Source: DAONBD01 sp964525485
Lineage (GTDB): Bacteria; Patescibacteriota; Gracilibacteria; UBA1369; LOWO2-01-FULL-3
Direction: 5' to 3'
Assembly (NCBI GenBank): GCA_964525485.1
Contig: CAZGHH010000007.1
Coordinates: forward strand, 1 to 40,351
DNA length: 40,351 nucleotides
Shown: positions 16,300-23,877 of the stretch, in pieces
How positions within the stretch are numbered: the first letter of the stretch is position 1
Layout of the letters: every line of letters begins with the position of its first letter
Made by a program: the position numbers and the translations under genes
Notes under the pieces: model-generated
Database searches by the model: none
Told to the model about the DNA's origin: nothing
What the model saw: the letters and a program-made list of their open reading frames with translations, nothing else

Positions 16300-18041
16300 T
16301 AAGCAAGTTTATTTAAAATATATTCGCTGTCCATTTGAAATCCGTCATATTTTAGAATTTTTTCATTTAATAAAATTCCAGTATTTTCCGCGATAATTCC
16401 ACCGAGCTGAGCCGTGAAATTTTGCTCAACCAAAACTACTTTTTTGCCTGCATTTAAATATTTTTCCAGTATCGATTTAATTTTTTCCGAGTGGAATGGA
16501 ATCAGATATTGTATCAGCAAAACGTGAGCATTTTTGTTTTGCTTTTTTAATTTTGACACAGTTTCTTGTAAGACAGGTTTCATGGAGCCAAGGCTCACGA
16601 ATAACATATCTCCGTCCCCCTCTCCATCGACGACAGGCGCGGGCAATTCGGATTTTAACGCCGTCATTTTTCGCATTCTTTTTTCAACTTGTAGAATTCT
16701 ATTTGGAGCGTCTTCGATTAAATCTCCAAATTCATCATGTTCGTAGCTGGTCGAAACATGGCATCCGCCGGCGGTGCCTGGCAACGCACGTCCGGAAACT
16801 CCGTCCGGGCTGTCGGCATATCTTTTATAAAATCCGTTTTCACTTTGAGTTTCCACGGTTTTTTCATTAAGCAGTTTTCCTCTTTCCAAAGCCAATTCGT
16901 CGACTTTAAATGGTTCTATGTTCACATATGTTTCCGATAAATATTTGTCAGTTAAAACAAATACAGGTATTTGATATTTTTCAGCATAATTAAACGCTTC
17001 AAATCCCATGTCGAAGCACTCTTTTACATCTCCGGGAATTATAACGAGTCTCGGATATTCACCTTGTGAAGCATGTAGTACTTGTCTCAAATCTCCTTGT
17101 TCGGTTTTCGTCGGAAGTCCGGTCGAAGGTCCTGCTCTCATAGCTTCAACGACAACGCATGGCGTCTCGCTACAGCCAGCCATTCCGCAGGCTTCAGTCA
17201 TCAACGCAAATCCTCCGCCGGAAGTGGCGGTCATTGCTCTGGCACCGGCAAATCCGGCTCCAACTATCATATTCATTGCGGCAATTTCGTCTTCAGTATG
17301 TTTCACGACTATTCCATGACTTTTTGCCCAACTTGCCATCGTGTGAAGAACAGAAGAAGACGGGGTCATTGGGTATTCGGCTACAAATTTACATCCGCTT
17401 TTTACCGCTCCAAGACAAACCGCATCGTTTCCGTTTAATAGCATTTTTGCTGAAGAATCTTTTCGCGTAGTGTTAATTTGAAATCTTTGACGACCGGCCA
17501 TTTCAAGCCCTTTTTTTAATGCTTTTAAATTGTTTTCAATAATTTCAACACCCTTGTTGCCAAATTTATCTTTGATAACTTTTTCCACGAAAACAGGATC
17601 TATACCTGTAAGTCCGAGGATAGTTCCTATCATTAAAACATTTTTATAAATATCCCCACCGAGATCTTTTATAGAAGCTTCTAATTTAATTGGTAAAAAT
17701 TCAACGCCACGCGCTCTCAATTCTTCGGAAATTAAATCCTGCACATTTATACTTTCATCAAAAATAAATAATCCGCCGTCTTTTATTTCATCTAAATGGT
17801 CCGCGACGCTCATTCTGTCCAAAGCCATCACGATGTCCACTTCCCATTCATGCGCAAAAACTTTCTCCGCATAAGAAAAACGCACTTTATTGAAGTTGTG
17901 TCCTCCGCGAATCTGGGACATTATTTCGTTTGTGACGACGACGGATGCCCCGCTCCTATTCAAAGCCTGCCCGAGTATTTGTCCCGCGCTTTCGATGCCG
18001 CTGCCCGCCGGTCCACCTATTAAAATATTTAAAGTAGTCAT
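16299..18041 (-). CDS. korA: 2-oxoacid:ferredoxin oxidoreductase alpha subunit with fused gamma domain
   Basis: 580 residues in the common gamma-alpha order. Gamma domain about 1-190 (LIGGPAGSGIESAGQILGQAL; VVTNEIMSQIRGGHNFNKVRFS). Alpha pyrimidine-binding domain about 200-400 (VKSGCKFVAEYPMTPSSSVLHTMA; MRAGPSTGLPTKTEQGDLRQ). C-terminal transketolase-like domain from about 460 (DGDMLFVSLGSMKPVLQE; VVLVEQNFTAQLGGII). It supplies the partner for KorB. It starts 7 bases after the corrinoid adenosyltransferase stop, so the three form one minus-strand operon. Confidence 0.94.
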   Translation of the reverse strand: MTTLNILIGGPAGSGIESAGQILGQALNRSGASVVVTNEIMSQIRGGHNFNKVRFSYAEKVFAHEWEVDIVMALDRMSVADHLDEIKDGGLFIFDESINVQDLISEELRARGVEFLPIKLEASIKDLGGDIYKNVLMIGTILGLTGIDPVFVEKVIKDKFGNKGVEIIENNLKALKKGLEMAGRQRFQINTTRKDSSAKMLLNGNDAVCLGAVKSGCKFVAEYPMTPSSSVLHTMASWAKSHGIVVKHTEDEIAAMNMIVGAGFAGARAMTATSGGGFALMTEACGMAGCSETPCVVVEAMRAGPSTGLPTKTEQGDLRQVLHASQGEYPRLVIIPGDVKECFDMGFEAFNYAEKYQIPVFVLTDKYLSETYVNIEPFKVDELALERGKLLNEKTVETQSENGFYKRYADSPDGVSGRALPGTAGGCHVSTSYEHDEFGDLIEDAPNRILQVEKRMRKMTALKSELPAPVVDGEGDGDMLFVSLGSMKPVLQETVSKLKKQNKNAHVLLIQYLIPFHSEKIKSILEKYLNAGKKVVLVEQNFTAQLGGIIAENTGILLNEKILKYDGFQMDSEYILNKLA

Positions 18042-18048
18042 GTGACGC

Positions 18049-18540
18049 CTATTCTATCTCAGCTATCGCAAACAGTAAATCGCTGAGTCTGTTTAAGTAT
18101 TGTAAAATATATTTGCAGTCCCGCGCTTCGGCTTCGATAAATTTTATAGCGCTGCGTTCGGTTTTCCGACATATGGCTCTGCAAACATGGATTCTTGCAG
18201 AGAATTCTCCACGCTCTCCCGGTCTTACAAAACGCGTAAAATCTTTATTACCAATAAATTCATCTATTAATTTTTCAAGTTTTTCTACGTCGGAGGGATC
18301 GATTGCGAATTCAGTGCTTCCGGACAATTCAGCGCCGATTTCATATAATTTTTTCTGAACTTTTTTTAATGAATTACCGACGATTTCATCCTCACATGCA
18401 TTCCAGGCGAAACCTATGAAAGAATTTAATTCATCTATTTCACCGAGCAGTTTTATTATTTTTGAATTTTTACTTACGCGCACACCTCCATACAGGTAGG
18501 TTTCGCCGTTGTCTCCGGTTTTTGTATAAATTTTAGTCAT
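18049..18540 (-). CDS. PduO-type cob(I)alamin adenosyltransferase (ATR)
   Basis: 163 residues from the ATG at 18540, which gives the standard family start MTKIYTKTGDNGETYLYGG, the ATP-binding P-loop-like N-terminus. The longer in-frame ORF to 18630 would add 30 unlike residues and overlap the divergent gene, so it was rejected. Later motifs: GEIDELNSFIGFAWN, FVRPGERGEFSARIHVCRAICRKTERSA (ATP/corrinoid site Arg and Glu residues) and ILQYLNRLSDLLFAIA. The enzyme makes adenosylcobalamin from cob(I)alamin and ATP. First gene of the ATR-korA-korB operon. Confidence 0.94.
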   Translation of the reverse strand: MTKIYTKTGDNGETYLYGGVRVSKNSKIIKLLGEIDELNSFIGFAWNACEDEIVGNSLKKVQKKLYEIGAELSGSTEFAIDPSDVEKLEKLIDEFIGNKDFTRFVRPGERGEFSARIHVCRAICRKTERSAIKFIEAEARDCKYILQYLNRLSDLLFAIAEIE

Positions 18541-18610
18541 GTAAAAAGTTAGACAACTCAGATTTTCACACATACAATAAGAAAAAGCTACAAAATTTAG
18601 CCCGCTCAAA

Positions 18611-19024
18611 ATGAAGAAAAAATCCACCATCCATACAGATTCCGCTCTTATAAAAGAAGTACATCATTTAGCGCAATCAGAGCGTTCACTGGAATTGGAA
18701 CTGGCCAAAGAAATAAAACTTCTTTCAAAAGAAATAGCTAGAATGAAAGAAATGGAAGTTATTCGAGTATTTAAAAACAAATGGAAGTTTTTAGGAATGT
18801 CTTTATTGAAAGGAATAATGGTCGGATTCGGATCGGTTTTGGGTGCTACACTTTTTATTTATATTTTTGTTTATCTCCTTGCTCAGCTCAGCTTTATTCC
18901 GGTTATAGGCGACTTGGTGAAAGATGTGATAACAGAAGTAAATCACACGAGAGATGTAGGTAGTAACACGGATTTATTTTTGGGAAAATACGATGAAGTC
19001 GAAAAAACTGTTAGGTATGAATGA
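18611..19024 (+). CDS. DUF5665-like single-pass membrane protein
   Basis: 137 residues. A charged helical N-terminal region (about 1-55, ELELAKEIKLLSKEIARMKEME, likely coiled coil) leads into FKNKWKFLGMSLLKGIMVGFGSVLGATLFIYIFVYLLAQLSFIPVIGDLVKDV, the basic-plus-hydrophobic pattern of DUF5665 proteins, with one long or two short membrane segments (about 62-92). Function of the family is unknown. Divergent from the ATR gene across 70 bases and convergent with lgt. Confidence 0.8.
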   Translation: MKKKSTIHTDSALIKEVHHLAQSERSLELELAKEIKLLSKEIARMKEMEVIRVFKNKWKFLGMSLLKGIMVGFGSVLGATLFIYIFVYLLAQLSFIPVIGDLVKDVITEVNHTRDVGSNTDLFLGKYDEVEKTVRYE

Positions 19025-19042
19025 GGTATGAATGAGGGATAA

Positions 19043-19870
19043 TTAAGCTCTTTTTCTTCGCGCGCAATTCACACGCGCAAAACGTGCAAAGATATAAATA
19101 AAATATCCAAGAGCTATCAATACGGGGATTATCGAAAGAGCTTGGCCCATAGTCAAATCCCATGGCAGAAGACTTTCCATGTCTGTTTGGTATTCCTTGA
19201 AAAATTCCAAGAAAAACCTGCCAAGGAAATAAAGTCCTATAAACAAAAACAAGATTAATCCTTCAGGCCTTTTTTTCTTTAAAGAAGTTAAAAGTAAAAT
19301 GACAAAAACGAATAGCAACAAGGCACCTTCATAAAGTTGAGCGGGATGTCTTGCAAAATTTTCACCGTTTTTGGCGAATACAACGCCTAGAGGAGAGTCC
19401 GTCGCCCGCCCGACTATTTCAGAATTAAAAAAGTTTCCGATCCTCACCAGAGCCGCGGTAAGAGGCATTGGCAAGGCTAAAACGTCGGCATATTTCAAAA
19501 AATTTTCTTTTAAACCACCGTGTTTTTTATGTTTTTCTTTCAATAAAAACATAACATAAGCGACGATAAGACCGATAGTTGCTCCATGACTCGACAACCC
19601 TCCTTCCCAAATTTTCAAAATTTTCACAGGGTCGGAAAGGTAATATTCAGGGTTATAAAAAAATACCTCTCCAAGTCTGGCGCCTATTACAAGTCCAAAA
19701 AATAAATAAATAACAGCACTATCAAGAATTTTTGGACTCCATCCGTTCTTCTTCCACAATTTTTCCAAAATCAAATAATTCAAAATCACGCCAAAAGCGA
19801 AAAATAAACTGTAATAATGGACTTCAAAAGACCCTACGACCAAAGTTGATGGAATGTTATTTATGAACAT
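19043..19870 (-). CDS. lgt: Prolipoprotein diacylglyceryl transferase Lgt
   Basis: 275 residues from the ATG at 19870 (MFINNIPST...), preferred to the ATG at 19906 because family members begin just before the FEVHYYSLFFAFG stretch. Transfers diacylglycerol to the lipobox cysteine of prelipoproteins in the membrane. Motifs: ARLGEVFFYNPEYY, the GLSSHGATIGLIVAY stretch, and the Lgt signature RIGNFFNSEIVGRATDSPLG with ARHPAQLYEG. About seven membrane helices. It implies lipoproteins are made; one candidate with an internal lipobox is the gene at 21624. Confidence 0.96.
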   Translation of the reverse strand: MFINNIPSTLVVGSFEVHYYSLFFAFGVILNYLILEKLWKKNGWSPKILDSAVIYLFFGLVIGARLGEVFFYNPEYYLSDPVKILKIWEGGLSSHGATIGLIVAYVMFLLKEKHKKHGGLKENFLKYADVLALPMPLTAALVRIGNFFNSEIVGRATDSPLGVVFAKNGENFARHPAQLYEGALLLFVFVILLLTSLKKKRPEGLILFLFIGLYFLGRFFLEFFKEYQTDMESLLPWDLTMGQALSIIPVLIALGYFIYIFARFARVNCARRKRA

Positions 19871-19948
19871 AAAATATTGATTATTAACACGCCAACAATA
19901 TATCACATAACTCTAAGACCCTCACGTAAAACATCGACGCTCAGTCAA

Positions 19949-19988
19949 TCTTCGGACGCTTAGATCGGACGCCGAGATCGGACGCCAG
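19949..19988. repeat. Short degenerate tandem repeat, about 13 bp, three units
   Basis: The intergenic DNA between lgt and the antiporter holds ATCTTCGGACGCTTAG, then ATCGGACGCCGAG, then ATCGGACGCCAGG. The units share TCGGACGC. Purpose is unknown. Confidence 0.5.
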
Positions 19989-20015
19989 GTAAATTAAAAA
20001 TATTTAAAATCACCC

Positions 20016-20043
20016 TTCACAAGGCGAAAATCGTCTGTATAAT
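20016..20043 (+). promoter_or_regulatory. Promoter of the antiporter gene
   Basis: TTCACA (20016-20021), 16-base spacer, TATAAT (20038-20043) preceded by CTG. The start site would be near 20050, giving a leader of about 48 bases to the ATG at 20098. Confidence 0.65.
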
Positions 20044-20097
20044 TTTCCCAACAAAAATCCCAACAAAATTTAATAAATAATATTTAACAATCCGAAA

Positions 20098-21510
20098 ATG
20101 CTCACAAGACTACTGGATCGCCACCCGAAAGCTTTTAGATTTATTCTACCGCTTTTCGTGGCATTCCTGATGTTCTCGATCCCGGCTCTCGCCTCAAGTG
20201 CGGAAGGTGCGGAAGCTGGTCACAGTATGGCTATTCCGCTGACTTTTTTATGGCTTTCGGTACTTTTTGTACTGAGCAAGCTTGGAACTTTGATTGAAAA
20301 ATTGGGGCAACCCGCTGTGTTGGGAGAGTTAATCGTAGGTGTGATACTGGGAAACCTCGGACTTTTGGGTCTTCATATTTTTGATTCGGCAGCGACAAAT
20401 CAGTATTTGATTTTCTTGGCTGAATTTGGAGTTGTTTTGTTGCTATTTAGAATTGGTTTGGAATCAAATCTTCAAGAAATGAAGAAAGTTGGATTACAGG
20501 CATTTCTTGTTGCTATCATAGGCGTTGTATTGCCTTTCTTGGGAGGTACTTTATTGGTTGGAAATTTATTTTATGCGGACTCTTCTTTCGCAACGAAATT
20601 ATTCATTGGTGCGGCGATGACGGCTACATCAGTAGGTATTACCGCTCGTGTATTTCAAGATTTGAAAAAATTGCAGACAAAAGAAGCGAAAGTCGTGCTC
20701 GGTGCGGCTGTTATAGATGACGTTTTGGGCCTTTTAATTTTGGCGGTAGTGACATCTATAGCGAGCTCCGGAGCCTTGGATCCAATGACAATTTTAATAT
20801 TGTCAGGCAAAGCTTTAGGATTTCTTGTCGCGGCGATTGTCGTTGGTCAATTTGCAGCTCCATGGATTGGAAAAGGTCTTTCAAAAATCTCTTCAGGAGT
20901 TGGGATGAAACTCACTTTCGCATTATCTTTTGCTCTTTTAATAGCGTACTTGGCGGCATTAGTTGGATTGGCTCCTATCGTCGGTGCTTTCGCAGCCGGA
21001 TTGGTTCTTGACAATGTTCATTTCAAAACATTCAAAAGTCCTTCACATATCGCAAAAATTAAAGAAAAACTTGCTCCTCTTGGAAACAAAATGGACGAAG
21101 CGGTTTACTTGCTAAAACACGTTGAAGAAAAACACGTAGAAGATTTGGTAGATACTGTTGGACATTTATTCATTCCATTATTCTTCGTTATGACAGGTTT
21201 GCAGGTGAAATTAGATGTATTATTCGATCCAAAAGTTTTAGGTGTTGCACTGGCTGTTACAGCGATCGCCTTCATCGGTAAAATTCTTGCCGGCCTCGGA
21301 ACATGGGGAGGAACAAAGAGAATGATCGTTGGATTTGGAATGATTCCTCGCGGTGAAGTCGGTTTGATTTTCGCGAATGTCGGAAAAGCACTCGGCGTAG
21401 TCTCAGACGAACTTTTCTCAGTCATCATCGTGATGGTCATCTTCTCTACCCTGCTCACTCCGCCGATTCTCGCAGCATTGTTGAAGAGACAGGATAAAGC
21501 GGCAGCGTAA
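20098..21510 (+). CDS. CPA2-family cation:proton antiporter
   Basis: 470 residues with about 12-13 membrane helices. CPA2 (KefB/NapA-like) proteins swap Na+ or K+ for H+. Seen: GQPAVLGELIVGVILGNLGLLG, FRIGLESNLQEM, TATSVGITARVFQDL, the ion-binding double Asp in GAAVIDDVLGLLIL, LAPIVGAFAAGLVL, FFVMTGLQV and GFGMIPRGEVGLIFANVGKALG. The double Asp favours an electrogenic exchanger. No RCK/TrkA regulatory domain. The first 33 residues (FILPLFVAFLMFSIPALASSA) look like an extra signal-like helix, which is not usual for the family. A strong terminator follows. Confidence 0.94.
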   Translation: MLTRLLDRHPKAFRFILPLFVAFLMFSIPALASSAEGAEAGHSMAIPLTFLWLSVLFVLSKLGTLIEKLGQPAVLGELIVGVILGNLGLLGLHIFDSAATNQYLIFLAEFGVVLLLFRIGLESNLQEMKKVGLQAFLVAIIGVVLPFLGGTLLVGNLFYADSSFATKLFIGAAMTATSVGITARVFQDLKKLQTKEAKVVLGAAVIDDVLGLLILAVVTSIASSGALDPMTILILSGKALGFLVAAIVVGQFAAPWIGKGLSKISSGVGMKLTFALSFALLIAYLAALVGLAPIVGAFAAGLVLDNVHFKTFKSPSHIAKIKEKLAPLGNKMDEAVYLLKHVEEKHVEDLVDTVGHLFIPLFFVMTGLQVKLDVLFDPKVLGVALAVTAIAFIGKILAGLGTWGGTKRMIVGFGMIPRGEVGLIFANVGKALGVVSDELFSVIIVMVIFSTLLTPPILAALLKRQDKAAA

Positions 21511-21540
21511 ATTAGAGTAGATTATGCATATATAATATTC

Positions 21541-21577
21541 AAAAGGCACCCGCCTCAAAAAAGTGGGTGTCTTTTTG
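21541..21577 (+). terminator. Intrinsic terminator after the antiporter gene
   Basis: GGCACCC pairs with GGGTGTC (one G-T pair), extended by flanking A/T pairs, with a 13-base loop and a TTTTT run. About 30 bases past the stop. Confidence 0.85.
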
Positions 21578-21584
21578 CATAAGA

Positions 21585-21593
21585 TGCTATACT
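21585..21593 (+). promoter_or_regulatory. Extended -10 promoter element for the gene at 21624
   Basis: TGCTATACT, with TATACT at 21588-21593, lies just after the terminator and about 30 bases before the chosen ATG. No clear -35 is seen. Confidence 0.45.
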
Positions 21594-21623
21594 CTCCTCA
21601 ACAAAATCTTAAACCTAAACACT

Positions 21624-23444
21624 ATGAAAAAGACGTTTTTTATTTGGCTATTTCTCGTTCTGGCTTTCGGGGGTCTTTTTGCCTTCAATGCGAGCGGAGG
21701 AGGCATCGGTCCGATTGACGATATTTCGAATTATCAAATCAAAAATCTTTTCGGAAAATATCATTTATATGCCGGATTTGTTTTTGGATTTTTGAGTGCG
21801 ACGATATTTTTAATTTTAAATCTTTTTGCGCGCCTATTTAAAAAACATACTTGCATCGCGAGATTTGTCGCTTTGGTAATAGCGATTCTGCCTTGGGTGT
21901 TTTTGGGGAATCAGCTTGTAAATCACGAAAATAGATACACGGAGCTTGGCAAAGCTGTTATTTCATATATTGGTTATCCTCTGCTTCCTACGGCGGTATT
22001 TTTATTGGTCGTGACTATGATTTTATTTGTTCTCATTCTTGTTTTAAAATTCAAAAAAACCGGAAAGTTTTTGACTCTGCCGGTGTTAATGATTTTTATG
22101 ACGGGCTGTATGAGTGAAGCGATTGAAATTTCTTGTTTATTTATTCCGGATTCCGATCACTGTTATCAATCGGCGGCTGTTCAGGCGGGAGATGCATCGG
22201 GCTGTGAAAAAATTAAAGGAGCGGATTTCGCTGATGCAGGGTCAAATCCACCCAAAGACAAATGTTATATGCAAGTTGCAGCCAATACGGGAGATTTAGG
22301 TGTTTGTGAAAATATTGAAGGCGGAGCATTTTCATATACAAAAGAAGAATGTTATTTGGAGGCTTCAATTAAAAATGTAAATCCAAGCGGTTGCCAAAAA
22401 CTCACAGGCTCTGACAAAGCTCGTTGCCAGAGCGAACTTTCAAGCAAGGTGACTTCAAAAAATGTGCTCGAAGTTGATGAGCAAATTGCGATTTTGAAAG
22501 AAGAATTGGCTCGTGAACCGGATGAGGGATTGCAAAAACAGCTCGATGAACTTGAGCAAAAACGTAACGATATTTTGGATGTGATGAATGACGAAACGAA
22601 AAACGAATATGCTTCGCTGTCGGACCCAATGAACAAAGAAACCAGAATGGATTACTACTCCGGAAAAATTGATGAAAAAACAAAAGATGCGCTCGTCGCG
22701 CTCAACGATCGTCTTCGCGAACAAGGTAATAGTATGACTCAAAAAGAATACGAGACGATGCGTGACATGTTGGCGTTCAAGAACGATCCAAACAACGATA
22801 TTGAAAATATGGATCCGCGCGAGATTGTGAAACTTCGTTGGGATGAAAAACTTGGTAACGGCATCGATTATTTGAAATTTTGGAATTCAAATCCGACAGA
22901 AACTGAGAAAAAATTAGACGAACAGCTTTTATTTTATGAACGCATGCTAGAGCGTCAGGCTGCGATCGAAAAAGGTTTGAATGAGAAACAGCAGGATTTT
23001 GAGCGAAATGCCGACAAGGTAAAAGATTATTTAAAAGACGAAGCTTGGGGTAAGGCGATGGATTATGCAAAAGAAGAAGCGTTTGGAGAGCTATTGGAAC
23101 TGGTAAATTCTCCTGCGGAAGCTCCGGTTACCGCGATTTTGGGTGAGGCTATTGACACTGTCAAAAAAGAAGCTAAATCAAAAGAATTCCGCGGCTTAGT
23201 TCGTGCATACAATCTAGGAATGCAAGAAGAATTATCCAAACACGGAGGCAGTGTCGAAAAAGCCCATGCTGCCGTTGTCGCGAAATTAAATTCCAATCCA
23301 TACGAATACGAAGACCAAAACACTTTTGCCAAATACGGAAACCTCATCGAAAACAAAAGTTGCGACGGCTCCAACCCTCACTGCATCGACAAAGATATTT
23401 TTTGGAAAGCAATGAAAAAGTCATATAGCTATCAAAATTCGTAA
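21624..23444 (+). CDS. Polytopic membrane protein with internal lipobox, cysteine repeats and coiled coil
   Basis: 606 residues from MKKTFFIWLFLVLAFGG; the in-frame start at 21567 lies inside the terminator and was rejected. Four or five membrane segments occupy the first 160 residues. The last ends in KFLTLPVLMIFMTGCMSEA, which by itself reads as a lipoprotein signal (lipobox FMTGC). Then three cysteine repeats follow: HCYQSAAVQAGDASGCEKIKG, KCYMQVAANTGDLGVCENIEG and ECYLEASIKNVNPSGCQKLTG, plus a partial fourth (ARCQSE). From about residue 275 on comes a long charged helical region (EQIAILKEELAREPDEGLQK and more). A final Cys pair sits in SCDGSNPHC. Function unknown; likely a surface protein. 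Confidence 0.82.
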   Translation: MKKTFFIWLFLVLAFGGLFAFNASGGGIGPIDDISNYQIKNLFGKYHLYAGFVFGFLSATIFLILNLFARLFKKHTCIARFVALVIAILPWVFLGNQLVNHENRYTELGKAVISYIGYPLLPTAVFLLVVTMILFVLILVLKFKKTGKFLTLPVLMIFMTGCMSEAIEISCLFIPDSDHCYQSAAVQAGDASGCEKIKGADFADAGSNPPKDKCYMQVAANTGDLGVCENIEGGAFSYTKEECYLEASIKNVNPSGCQKLTGSDKARCQSELSSKVTSKNVLEVDEQIAILKEELAREPDEGLQKQLDELEQKRNDILDVMNDETKNEYASLSDPMNKETRMDYYSGKIDEKTKDALVALNDRLREQGNSMTQKEYETMRDMLAFKNDPNNDIENMDPREIVKLRWDEKLGNGIDYLKFWNSNPTETEKKLDEQLLFYERMLERQAAIEKGLNEKQQDFERNADKVKDYLKDEAWGKAMDYAKEEAFGELLELVNSPAEAPVTAILGEAIDTVKKEAKSKEFRGLVRAYNLGMQEELSKHGGSVEKAHAAVVAKLNSNPYEYEDQNTFAKYGNLIENKSCDGSNPHCIDKDIFWKAMKKSYSYQNS

Positions 23445-23457
23445 AATATTAATGGTC

Positions 23458-23515
23458 TAAATGGCTTAAGCGGACGGGACGTTAAACCCGCGACCTCCTA
23501 AAGTAGCAGTGTGGC
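23458..23515 (-). pseudogene. Decayed partial copy of tRNA-Asp (3' two-thirds)
   Basis: The minus strand here matches the intact tRNA-Asp next door (23541-23595) from the anticodon arm through the T-arm, acceptor 3' side and the flanking GCCATTTA. Differences break the anticodon stem (CTACTTTAG in place of TCACTGTGG) and the acceptor, and there is no D-arm, so it cannot be a working tRNA. The two copies are in direct repeat about 80 bases apart. Confidence 0.75.
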
Positions 23516-23544
23516 TCGCCTAAAAAAGCCATTAAGTATTTAAA

Positions 23545-23621
23545 TGGCGGAACGGACGGGATTCGAACCCGCGACCTCCACAGTGACAGTGTGGCGTTCT
23601 AACCAACTGAACTACCGCTCC
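23545..23621 (-). tRNA. tRNA-Asp (anticodon GTC)
   Basis: Minus-strand cloverleaf: acceptor GGAGCGG with CCGTTCC (one G-T pair), D-arm with AGTTGGTTAG, anticodon stem CCACA/TGTGG with loop CTGTCAC giving GTC, T-arm GCGGGTTCGAATCCCGT, discriminator G as usual for Asp, and an encoded CCA (23545-23547). Confidence 0.96.
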
Positions 23622-23791
23622 TTAAAATTGCCTTCGTATTGTCAAAAAAATGTCACCTACTGTTTCGAGTATACCGAAACGCAAGAGGAATTTAAAGGAT
23701 TTCTCGTTCAAACACAAGAGAATTTACGCTTCCGCGCGTCCAGCCGAAAATCTTCACTTAAAACGGCAACTGTGATAAATCTAACTTGCGC

Positions 23792-23797
23792 TATAAT
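23792..23797 (+). promoter_or_regulatory. Possible -10 element upstream of the glycosyltransferase gene
   Basis: TATAAT with no good -35. If used, the transcript leader would contain the REP-like repeat at 23829-23872. Confidence 0.35.
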
Positions 23798-23828
23798 TTA
23801 ATACTTAACTCTGGGAAAGGGGGAAAGT

Positions 23829-23872
23829 CGAGTCCCGAACTCGGATACCCATTACAGTAAAGTCCCGGACTC
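23829..23872 (+). repeat. REP-like repeat, copy 1 (solo)
   Basis: Two near-palindromic boxes, AGTCCCGAACT (23831-23841) and AGTCCCGGACT (23861-23871), start exactly 30 bases apart around a GATACCCATTACAGTA core. Box 1 with flanks forms CGAGT-CCCGA-ACTCG. It ends 6 bases before the glycosyltransferase ATG. It matches the two copies around the RAYT gene (35603, 36173). Confidence 0.85.
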
Positions 23873-23877
23873 TAACG

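Noticed and set aside
18541..18630. 30-residue extension of the adenosyltransferase
   Set aside because: It has no family similarity and overlaps the divergent gene start; the family begins at MTKIYTKTGD.
19949..19988. The TCGGACGC tandem repeat as an origin iteron or operator array
   Set aside because: Only three degenerate units, with no replication gene nearby and no clear link to the promoter at 20016.
21567..21623. N-terminal extension of the cysteine-repeat membrane protein
   Set aside because: It starts inside the antiporter terminator and before the -10 box.
23544..23801. 85-codon plus-strand ORF beginning MAERTGFEPATS
   Set aside because: It is the antisense reading of tRNA-Asp, a known annotation artefact; the tRNA fold on the minus strand is complete.
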